DNA of 42,192 bases from Clostridia bacterium. Its GTDB lineage: Bacteria > Bacillota > Clostridia > Christensenellales > Aristaeellaceae. Within the stretch, counting starts at the first letter, position 1, and every line of letters begins with the position of its first letter. The stretch is taken from contig JAGBDE010000055.1 of the NCBI GenBank assembly GCA_017937655.1, positions 1 to 42,192 on the forward strand, given 5' to 3'. The notes under the pieces are model-generated. The model ran no database searches, was not told the DNA's origin, and worked only from the letters and a program-made list of their open reading frames with translations. Positions 36,340 through 42,192 of this stretch are shown here, one piece after another. A program made the translations under genes and the position numbers.

Positions 36340-37020
36340 TCAGGCAAAGAACAGCTTGGAAAGGGTCATGGGGTCGATGTACTGGCCGTCCTTGTAGACG
36401 CGCATGTTGCCGGAAGCGATCTCGTCGATGAGGATGACGTTGCCGTCCTTGTCGTAGCCAAACTCAAATTTGATATCGTAGAGGATCAGGCCCTTTTCCT
36501 TCAGGTCGTCCGCCACAATCTGGGTGATCTTCTGGGTCATGGCCTTCATTTCGTCGTACTGCTCAGCGGTCATCACGCCCAGGTCCACCAGGCCGTCCTT
36601 GGTGACCAGGGGATCGCCCTTTTCGTCGTTCTTGAAGGTCATTTCCACGTAAGCGGGCAGGTCGGCGCCTTCCTCAATGTAGTCGCTGTAGCGGCGGTAG
36701 AAGCTGCCCACGGCCTTGTGGCGGCAGATGACTTCCAGTCCCTTGCCGAAAGCCTTGCAGGGAACCACTTCCATGGTGGTGTCTTCCAGGTTGGCGCTCA
36801 CATAATGGGTCTTGATGCCGGCGGCATTGACCTTTTCGAAGAAGTAGATGGACATGCGCAGGTTCACATCGCCCACGCCGTCAATGGTCAGGCCCACGGA
36901 ATTTTCGCCGGGATCAAACACGCCGTCCTTGCCGGTGCAGTCGTCCTTGAACTTGAGCAGGTAGTTGCCATTTTCCAGTGCGAATACGTCCTTGGTTTTG
37001 CCAGTGTAGATGCGTTCCAT
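36340..37020 (-). CDS. purC: SAICAR synthetase
   Basis: This enzyme condenses CAIR with aspartate using ATP. The 226-residue product starts with [10 protein letters not shown] (4-13), the ATP-binding Lys region, and holds the family blocks SFYRRYSDY (near 106-114) and [11 protein letters not shown] near 182-192, plus [10 protein letters not shown]. It is the short bacterial form. ATG 37020 has GGAGAG seven bases upstream; an in-frame TTG two codons earlier is ignored. It is 34 bases after purE. Confidence 0.95.
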   Translation of the reverse strand: MERIYTGKTKDVFALENGNYLLKFKDDCTGKDGVFDPGENSVGLTIDGVGDVNLRMSIYFFEKVNAAGIKTHYVSANLEDTTMEVVPCKAFGKGLEVICRHKAVGSFYRRYSDYIEEGADLPAYVEMTFKNDEKGDPLVTKDGLVDLGVMTAEQYDEMKAMTQKITQIVADDLKEKGLILYDIKFEFGYDKDGNVILIDEIASGNMRVYKDGQYIDPMTLSKLFFA

Positions 37021-37054
37021 TGTCAATCTCTCCTTTTATGTCTTGTGTGGGGGA

Positions 37055-37549
37055 TTACTGGTTCAGTTTGGCCTGCAGGGCTGCGTCCTTTTCCAGGACG
37101 GCCTTGCGGTCGTTCTCGCGCTTGTCGTCCAGCTTCTTTGCCAGGGCTTCGTCGCTGACGGCCAGGATCTGGGCGCAAAGCAAGGCGGCATTGACTCCTC
37201 CATTGATTGCAACAGTGGCCACCGGAATGCCGGAGGGCATCTGTACAGTAGAAAGCAAGGCGTCAATGCCGTCGAGAGTGGTAGATTTGCAGGGAATGCC
37301 GATGACGGGCAGGGTGGTGTTGGCGGCGATGGCGCCAGCCAGATGGGCGGCCATGCCGGCGGCGGCGATGATTGCGCCAAAGCCGTTTTTGCGGGCGTTC
37401 ATGGCGAAGTCACGGGCCTGTTCGGGGGTACGGTGTGCGGAGTAGACGTGGGTCTCGCTGGGGATGTCCAGAGCGTTCAGCGTATCGATGGCCTTCTGGA
37501 CGATGGGCAGATCGCTGTCGCTGCCCATGATGATTCCAACCTTCTTCAT
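37055..37549 (-). CDS. purE: N5-carboxyaminoimidazole ribonucleotide mutase, PurE class I-type
   Basis: PurE converts N5-CAIR (class I) or AIR plus CO2 (class II) to CAIR. The 164-residue product has GSDSDLP (9-15), SAHRTPEQ near 42-49 with the catalytic His, and AAAGMAAHLAG near 62-72. It is single-domain. No purK is seen in the window, so whether it uses N5-CAIR or direct CO2 depends on the rest of the genome. First gene of the operon, directly after the ZTP riboswitch. Confidence 0.95.
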   Translation of the reverse strand: MKKVGIIMGSDSDLPIVQKAIDTLNALDIPSETHVYSAHRTPEQARDFAMNARKNGFGAIIAAAGMAAHLAGAIAANTTLPVIGIPCKSTTLDGIDALLSTVQMPSGIPVATVAINGGVNAALLCAQILAVSDEALAKKLDDKRENDRKAVLEKDAALQAKLNQ

Positions 37550-37574
37550 TGGTGGTCCCTCCTTGATGAAATAG

Positions 37575-37611
37575 AAAAAAGCGCACTCAAATCACAATGA
37601 TCCAAGTGCGC
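37575..37611 (-). terminator. Intrinsic terminator of the ZTP riboswitch expression platform
   Basis: On the minus strand, GCGCACT pairs with AGTGCGC around a 17-base loop and is followed by six Ts. Its 5' arm abuts the conserved CCGTCTGGGC, so ligand binding can compete with stem formation. Confidence 0.85.
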
Positions 37612-37700
37612 CCAGACGGTCGGCATAGGGGGACTTGCCCCGGATGTTCTTTGTTCCCCTGCAGTGCTCTGCAAAAAATCCGTCAGTCGCAAAGAACAGT
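37609..37700 (-). ncRNA. ZTP (pfl) riboswitch
   Basis: On the minus strand the aptamer shows P1 GTTCTTTG/CAAAGAAC, the conserved GCGACTGACGG, a TGCAG/CTGCA hairpin, GGGGAA, a GGGG/CCCC hairpin and the diagnostic 3' box GACCGTCTGGGC. GACGG and CCGTC can form the family pseudoknot; consensus has GGCG/CGCC there, so pairing is kept with changed bases. ZTP/AICAR signals low 10-formyl-THF. Binding should disrupt the adjoining terminator and turn the operon on. The match is by eye. Confidence 0.9.
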
Positions 37701-37716
37701 GTTGATCACGGCATCC

Positions 37717-37745
37717 ATATTAGCAGGAAAAAAGGGGTTCGTCAA
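37717..37745 (-). promoter_or_regulatory. Promoter of the purine operon
   Basis: On the minus strand, TTGACG (37745-37740), a 17-base spacer and TAATAT (37722-37717) with a TGC extension. The predicted start is about ten bases before the riboswitch. Confidence 0.75.
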
Positions 37746-37787
37746 GCCTTGAAAGTTAAGGAAATATAACATTTTTCAGCATGTTCA

Positions 37788-38198
37788 TTATATCAAAATT
37801 CCGTCCAGATGTGCCATCTCGTGCTGGACGATGGCGGCGGTAAAACCGGCGAAGGTTTCCTCCCGGGTTTGGAAGGTTTCGTCCTGGAAGCGGACGCGGA
37901 TCAGGTTGTACCGCTGGGCGGTTCTGGTGCCGGTCAGGCTCAGGCACCCCTCCTCCTGGGTGTAGGGGCCCATGGTGCTGAGGAGAACCGGGTTGTACAT
38001 CAGCCGGGATTTGTTCTCATCCCGGATCACGATGATCCTTTTCAGCACGCCGATCATATTCCCGGCCATGCCCACGCACTCATGCAGATGGGCGTTCAGG
38101 GTGTCCAGCAGATCCTGGCCGTGATTTGCGTCCGCCGGGGTGGCGGGCTGGCTTTTCTGCTGCAGAAAGAAAACGTCCTTGACGATGGGCTTGACCAT
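37788..38198 (-). CDS. def: Peptide deformylase, short variant
   Basis: This enzyme removes the formyl group from nascent N-formyl-Met. The 136-residue product has motif 2 EEGCLSL with metal ligand C85 and motif 3 QHEMAHLDG with H126, E127 and H130. Motif 1, normally GxGxAAxQ, reads GMAGNMIG at 43-50, so the usual Gln is Met. It is shorter than typical (about 150-180 residues). The start at 38198 is set by AAGGAGG seven bases upstream; longer frames are palindrome artefacts. It ends just before the purine operon promoter. Activity is likely from the intact metal site, but motif 1 is unusual. Confidence 0.85.
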   Translation of the reverse strand: MVKPIVKDVFFLQQKSQPATPADANHGQDLLDTLNAHLHECVGMAGNMIGVLKRIIVIRDENKSRLMYNPVLLSTMGPYTQEEGCLSLTGTRTAQRYNLIRVRFQDETFQTREETFAGFTAAIVQHEMAHLDGILI

Positions 38199-38287
38199 GG
38201 CTGCGCCTCCTTTGTGGTGATAAAGGAAAACTGGCGTGTTCCGGACGGATGCCCCGGTAAGCGGTAGCAAAAAGTGGTTTTCTTTTG

Positions 38288-38318
38288 CTTCTTTTCTTTT
38301 GACACAAAAGAAAAGAAG
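38288..38318 (-). repeat. 31-bp palindrome (family copy i)
   Basis: 14-base arms (CTTCTTTTCTTTTG) flank a 3-base centre. The GGTTTTCTTTTG side places its A-rich box on the minus-strand 3' side. Its orientation matches glnN, whose stop lies about 240 bases upstream on that strand. Confidence 0.8.
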
Positions 38319-38416
38319 AGACGCACAGCATTGCCTGCGGCTCGCTGTGCTTTGGGGGTTTGCGCTGCGGCGCAGGCTCAGGGGCTGCTCGCCCCTGAAA
38401 CCCTCGGCAGGGGGGA

Positions 38417-38529
38417 CGGAGGGAAGTGTGTGCCCGGTGGGCACAACGCCGTAGGCGTTAACGACCCGCAGTCGTCAACCGAAGCAAGGGCTGGGCACGG
38501 GTAGTGCCCAGAACGCCGACTGAGGTTGC
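38417..38529 (+). repeat. Three-hairpin module (solo copy)
   Basis: CGGAGGGAAG, hairpin GTGCCC-G-GTGGGCAC (38430-38444), adjacent hairpin AACGCC-GTA-GGCGTT (38445-38459), ACGACCCGCA, then CTGGGCAC/GTGCCCAG (38491-38511). CAGTCG at about 38469 can also pair with CGACTG at 38517-38522. Compared with 9293-9400, hairpin 2 has an entirely different sequence but identical geometry. Confidence 0.7.
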
Positions 38530-38560
38530 GGGACATGATGCCTCCTGCACCTCCACATTT

Positions 38561-40651
38561 TTACACGCTCATCAGAAGTTCCTGGTAGGTGGGCATGGGC
38601 CAATATTCCTTCCCCACCACCGTCTCCAAAATATCGCCGGCTTTCCGGATTTCCTCCATTACCGGCAGGATCCGATCCCGGGTGAACTTCGCCTTCTCCA
38701 GCATATCCTCAATGGAACGGGTATCCTCCACCGCCTTTTCCAGCGCGAAGGTGCCTTCATACAGTTTGGTCATCTGCTCGTCCAGCGTGCCAAGCAGCGA
38801 CCGTTCCAGCTTCAGCCCGGCGTCAAAGCCCAGTTTCAGCTTGGCTTCGGCTTCCTTGGCCACGTCCTTGCTGTAGCGGAGGGCCGCCGGCAAAATCAGC
38901 TGCCGGGCCATGTCCACCATGCTCAGCGCCTCAATGTCAATGACCTTCACATACTTCTCCAGCTTCACTTCGTAGCGGCTGTGCACTTCCTGGGCGGTGA
39001 AAACCTTCTGCCGCTCAAACAGATCCAGGTTCTTCTGGTGGATGTAGTAGGGCAGAGCGTCCACGGTGGTGGGCAGATTGAGCAGGCCCCGGCGGGCGGC
39101 TTCTTCCCGCCAGCTCTGGTCGTAGCCGTTGCCGTTGAAGATGATCCGCATATGCTCCCGCAGGGTCCGGCGGATGAGGGCGTCGGCGGCGGAAGTAAAG
39201 TCGGAGGCGGCTTCCAGCTCGTCGGCCATGTGCATGAGGGTATCGGCGATGATGGTGTTGAGAACCACGTTGGGGCCGGAGATGCTCTGGTTGGAGCCCA
39301 GGCTGCGGAACTCGAATTTATTGCCAGTAAAGGCAAAGGGCGAGGTGCGGTTCCGGTCGGTGGAGTCCTTGGGGAACTTGGGCAGGATGTGCACGCCCAG
39401 GCGCATCTGGTCGGGGGCGTGGGTTTCGTACTTGCTGGAGTTGACCACACTTTCGATGATAGCGTTCAGCTCGTCGCCCAGGAAGATGGACATAATGGCG
39501 GGCGGGGCTTCGTTGGCGCCCAGGCGATGGTCGTTGCCCGCATGGGCCACCACCACGCGGAGCAGATCCTGATAATCGTCCACGGAGGCGATGATGGCCG
39601 CCAGGAACAGCAGGAACTGGGCGTTCTGCTGAGGGGTATCGCCGGGCTCCAGCAGATTCAGGCCGGTGTTGGTGCTCAGGGCGTAGTTGTTGTGCTTGCC
39701 GCTGCCGTTGACCCCGGCGAAGGGCTTCTCATGCAGCAGGCACACCAGGTTGTGCCGGTCGGCCACCCGCTTCATCACGTCCATGGTCAGCTGGTTGTGG
39801 TCGGCGGCGATATTCACGGTGGAGAAAATGGGGGCCATCTCATGCTGGGCGGGGGCGGCCTCGTTGTGCTCGGTCTTGGCCAGAATGCCCAGCTTCCACA
39901 GCTCCTCGTTCAGATCCTTCATGTAGGCCTGCACCCGGGGCTTGATGACGCCGAAGAAATGGTCGTCCAGCTCCTGGCCCTTGGGGGGCTTTGCGCCAAA
40001 CAGGGTGCGGCCGGTAACCACCAGGTCGGGCCGCTTTTTGTACATATCCTTGTCCACCAGGAAGTATTCCTGCTCTGCGCCCACGGTGGCGTAAACGCGG
40101 ACAACGTCGTCATTGCCGAAAAGGCGCAGGATGCGCAGTGCCTGCTTATTCAGGGCCTGCATGGAGCGCAGCAGGGGGGTCTTCTTGTCCAGGGCCTGGC
40201 CGCCGTAGGAGCAGTAGGCCGTGGGGATGCAGAGCACACCCTCCTTGATGAATGCATAGCTGGTGGGATCCCAGGCGGTGTAGCCCCGGGCCTCGAAGGT
40301 GGAGCGGATGCCGCCGGAGGGGAAAGAACTGGCGTCGGTCTCGCCGCGGACAAGCTCCTTGCCGCTGAACTCCAGCAGCACGGTGCCGTCCTTTCTGGGG
40401 GCGATAAAGGAGTCGTGCTTTTCCGCAGTCACGCCGGTCATGGGCTGGAACCAGTGGGTGTAATGGGTCGCGCCCTTTTCCAGCGCCCAGTCCTTCATGG
40501 CGTTGGCCACCACGCCGGCCACGGCAGGATCCAGAGATCGGCCTTCTTCCCGGGTACGCTGCAGCGCCCGGTAGGTTTCCTTGGGCAGACGCTCCTGCAT
40601 CAGCCGGTCATCAAAAACATTTGCGCCGAAAATCTCGCTGGGATTAGCCAT
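38561..40651 (-). CDS. glnN: Glutamine synthetase type III
   Basis: This enzyme makes glutamine from glutamate, ammonia and ATP. The 696-residue product is GSIII size, far longer than GSI. It has the GSIII-type [16 protein letters not shown] block near 257-272, [18 protein letters not shown] near 311-328 and [16 protein letters not shown] near 371-386, all metal or substrate-site regions. The start is ATG 40651, with AAGGAG about ten bases before it; a TTG one codon earlier would also fit. It has a near-perfect own promoter. It faces the small secreted protein divergently. It supplies glutamine for PurL. Confidence 0.95.
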   Translation of the reverse strand: MANPSEIFGANVFDDRLMQERLPKETYRALQRTREEGRSLDPAVAGVVANAMKDWALEKGATHYTHWFQPMTGVTAEKHDSFIAPRKDGTVLLEFSGKELVRGETDASSFPSGGIRSTFEARGYTAWDPTSYAFIKEGVLCIPTAYCSYGGQALDKKTPLLRSMQALNKQALRILRLFGNDDVVRVYATVGAEQEYFLVDKDMYKKRPDLVVTGRTLFGAKPPKGQELDDHFFGVIKPRVQAYMKDLNEELWKLGILAKTEHNEAAPAQHEMAPIFSTVNIAADHNQLTMDVMKRVADRHNLVCLLHEKPFAGVNGSGKHNNYALSTNTGLNLLEPGDTPQQNAQFLLFLAAIIASVDDYQDLLRVVVAHAGNDHRLGANEAPPAIMSIFLGDELNAIIESVVNSSKYETHAPDQMRLGVHILPKFPKDSTDRNRTSPFAFTGNKFEFRSLGSNQSISGPNVVLNTIIADTLMHMADELEAASDFTSAADALIRRTLREHMRIIFNGNGYDQSWREEAARRGLLNLPTTVDALPYYIHQKNLDLFERQKVFTAQEVHSRYEVKLEKYVKVIDIEALSMVDMARQLILPAALRYSKDVAKEAEAKLKLGFDAGLKLERSLLGTLDEQMTKLYEGTFALEKAVEDTRSIEDMLEKAKFTRDRILPVMEEIRKAGDILETVVGKEYWPMPTYQELLMSV

Positions 40652-40737
40652 CAAAACATCGCTCCTTTCAGGCAAACGCCTGGAACAACAGCGCGCCCGG
40701 GACGGACTTTGACCGAAGGCCGCGCTTGTATTTCCGC

Positions 40738-40767
40738 ATTATACACGCATTGTGAAAAGACTGTCAA
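40738..40767 (-). promoter_or_regulatory. Promoter of glnN
   Basis: On the minus strand, TTGACA (40767-40762), an 18-base spacer and TATAAT (40743-40738): both boxes are perfect consensus. Confidence 0.8.
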
Positions 40768-40791
40768 GAAATACCGGCAAATCCTTCCGGG

Positions 40792-40820
40792 TTGCATAAT
40801 CGCCGGGGATATGCTATCCT
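40792..40820 (+). promoter_or_regulatory. Promoter of the small secreted-protein gene
   Basis: TTGCAT (40792-40797), 17 bases, TATCCT (40815-40820) with a TGC extension. It is divergent from and 25 bases beyond the glnN -35 box. Confidence 0.5.
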
Positions 40821-40850
40821 CCAAGGGATGAGTGCGAAAGGAGAATCCCG

Positions 40851-41486
40851 ATGCGCAAACTGACAGCCGTTTTGCTTCTTGTGTGCCTGTGCCTGGCCCC
40901 GGTCGCCCGGAGCTACGCCATTTCCGGCCAATTTTACGATGTGTTCACCCAGTATTATGCGGAGAATGTGCAGTTCATCAACGATTGTGAGAACCGCCAC
41001 CTGCTGCCCCTGGCCATTGCCAGCGCCACCTCCGGCAACGGCGACGGCCGGATGATCTACCAGATCTTCGGCGACGTTCTTTCCATGGTCATCCGCACCG
41101 ACCCCACGGACACCATCATCGAGCGGTGCGAGATCACCCTGACCGCGCCTGCGGGCATGGAGCTGGGCAACGCCACCTACAACGATTTTGCCATGTCGGC
41201 CTACCAGTGCTACGCCCTGCAAATGGCCATGGACAGCCACACCACGCCCTATGAGCGTTTTGTTCTGGTCAGCGACACCAACGCGGCCCTCAAGCTGAGC
41301 AACACCTACGAGGTGCAGCTGGGCGTGTACACCATGACCTGCAGGAGCGAGAACGGCGTGCTGACCATTGTGTTTGAGAACACCACCGTGACGCCGTCCG
41401 CCACGCCGGAACCGGACGCCACCCCGGCCCCTGAGGGGGAGGATGTTCCTCAGGAGGACACCGACGAGGGTGCGGGAATGGGTTGA
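40851..41486 (+). CDS. Small secreted protein of unknown function
   Basis: This 211-residue protein has a signal peptide (MRKL, a hydrophobic core rich in Leu/Val/Cys, cleavage near RSYA at residue 23). A mixed alpha/beta middle part has no family I recognise, and a Thr/Pro/Glu-rich acidic C-terminal tail (about 177-211) looks like a flexible linker. AAAGGAG is seven bases before the ATG. It has its own promoter and a strong terminator. No catalytic motif is visible. The middle part might be a secreted binding domain, but no function is assigned. Confidence 0.7.
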   Translation: MRKLTAVLLLVCLCLAPVARSYAISGQFYDVFTQYYAENVQFINDCENRHLLPLAIASATSGNGDGRMIYQIFGDVLSMVIRTDPTDTIIERCEITLTAPAGMELGNATYNDFAMSAYQCYALQMAMDSHTTPYERFVLVSDTNAALKLSNTYEVQLGVYTMTCRSENGVLTIVFENTTVTPSATPEPDATPAPEGEDVPQEDTDEGAGMG

Positions 41487-41496
41487 TGGAAATAGA

Positions 41497-41529
41497 GGAG
41501 AGCCTCTTTGGGGGCTCTCCTTTTCTTTT
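41497..41529 (+). terminator. Terminator of the small secreted-protein gene
   Basis: A perfect 8-bp stem GGAGAGCC/GGCTCTCC with an 8-base loop is followed by TTTTCTTTT, ten bases past the stop. Confidence 0.85.
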
Positions 41530-41668
41530 GGGTACAAAGATAAAGAAGCAGAAGAAAATCGCATGATACCCGGGGTGGGTACGGAAAATGGGTTTTCTTT
41601 TTTGTTACTTTTTTGGTGCGCTGGGATTTGGGGTGGCGTTTCGTGCGGTGCGAAACGGGGAAAGACTT

Positions 41669-41694
41669 CTTCTTTTTCTTTAGGGAAAAAGAAG
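41669..41694 (+). repeat. Palindrome family member inside repeat copy 2 (copy k)
   Basis: Identical to copy e: CTTCTTTTTC and GAAAAAGAAG arms around a 6-base loop, followed by CAAAAACC. Confidence 0.65.
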
Positions 41695-42005
41695 CAAAAA
41701 CCAGAGCGACACGCTCGTTCCGGCAAATCCCGTGAATCGCCACATTTTCGGTGCGGCCGCGCACGATCTCGTGATGTTGGCTGTCATTGGGGCTGGCCAC
41801 GTCCGGCGTGCGCTTCCCCGCCCCGAAACTGGGCTTCGGGATTTGCCTGCACTCCGCTACGTCGCCGGTCTGCGTTTGCCGGATCTTGGCTGCAGGGAAG
41901 GGATGATTGTCGCGTGGCTGTGGAAAGAAAGATACATACCATCGGGACAGGCTGAAAGTTGTTCGGGTGGTGGCTACTGCCAACCCCGTGGTCGCCGTCT
42001 ACTGG

Positions 42006-42021
42006 AACTATTATTATAGTT
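42006..42021 (+). other. Hairpin with compensatory change relative to copy 1
   Basis: AACTAT and ATAGTT close a TATT loop. The pair T42009-A42018 replaces A9157-T9166 of copy 1. Confidence 0.7.
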
Positions 42022-42192
42022 ACTTTTTGCTGTGGAAAGGCGCATCGACGGAAGGACTATCCAAGTTTCGGGAATGGGCGGAGTCCACCCCCGCCGAGGT
42101 CGGGGGACGGGGGGCCCGCAGGCCCCCAGCGCGGGAAGGGGGTTAGGGGTTCCCAGGGGTAGAGGGGGACCGGTGCGGGGTCCCCCGTATCC

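Larger units (their letters stand above)
38199..38560. other. Gene-free region between glnN and def with palindrome and hairpin module
   Basis: No gene is seen. It contains a palindrome copy at 38288-38318, GC-rich hairpins around 38330-38410 (for example AGGGGC/GCCCCT near 38379-38396) and the three-hairpin module at 38417-38529. Confidence 0.55.
41609..42192 (+). repeat. Dispersed repeat, copy 2 (cut by the window end)
   Basis: Aligns with 8758-9452 over its whole visible length; it lacks the hairpin module and carries about 18 different bases at that point (after GCGCGGGAA near 42139). The plus-strand stems are kept with G-U changes. It begins about 80 bases after the terminator of the secreted-protein gene. 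The 41530-41608 stretch between holds only a degenerate palindrome and a weak hairpin. Confidence 0.75.

Noticed and set aside
37788..38444. A longer, 218-residue peptide deformylase
   Set aside because: The extra N-terminal residues translate palindrome and repeat sequence; a strong AAGGAGG site fixes the start at 38198.

Overview
The window looks like the chromosome of a GC-rich Clostridia member, most likely an Oscillospiraceae/Ruminococcaceae-type gut anaerobe. The evidence is strong AGGAGG ribosome binding sites, TTGACA/TATAAT promoters that often have a TGn extension, VanW, DUF368, FtsH, type III glutamine synthetase, a clostridial-type single-chain PurL, formate-tetrahydrofolate ligase and a ZTP riboswitch. 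The taxon is inferred, because no rRNA or tRNA gene is visible. No transposase, phage gene or CRISPR array was found.

Layout. 3-434 (+) is the end of a Pro/Tyr-rich protein. 754-2983 (-) holds 6-phosphofructokinase and an AraC regulator. 3035-8597 (-) is an ftsH - PHP phosphoesterase - VanW - TtcA-like cluster. 8598-9670 is gene-free and carries a ~700-bp dispersed repeat. 9671-14874 (-) holds a secreted protein of unknown function, a serine hydrolase, an endonuclease/exonuclease/phosphatase-fold protein and a DUF368 membrane protein. 14965-22067 (+) holds an FAD oxidoreductase, a HAD phosphatase, a diacylglycerol-kinase-like protein and a 1234-residue EAL protein. 22343-37745 (-) is a large purine operon. 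37788-40767 (-) holds peptide deformylase and glutamine synthetase III. 40792-41529 (+) is a small secreted protein, followed by a second copy of the dispersed repeat that runs off the window.

The purine operon reads purE-purC-purF-purM-(formate/nitrite transporter)-purN-purO-AICAR transformylase-purD-purL-fhs-guaB. It starts from one strong promoter followed by a ZTP riboswitch and an intrinsic terminator, so low 10-formyl-tetrahydrofolate (high AICAR/ZTP) should switch on the whole set. A formate channel, the formate-activating ligase and both 10-formyl-THF-consuming enzymes sit together, which suggests that formate feeds purine carbons 2 and 8. IMP cyclohydrolase is the archaeal-type PurO rather than the PurH N-terminal domain. 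PurF keeps its PRPP loop and Fe-S cysteines but has lost the glutaminase nucleophile and neighbouring motifs.

The least explained material is intergenic: (1) the dispersed repeat at 8758-9452 and 41609-42192, whose copies differ by compensatory and G-U-preserving changes; (2) a three-hairpin module found inside the first copy and alone at 38417-38529, with one stem completely rewritten but still paired; and (3) a family of ~31-bp perfect palindromes just past gene ends. Together these look like structured RNA or palindrome-type elements that I could not match to a known family.
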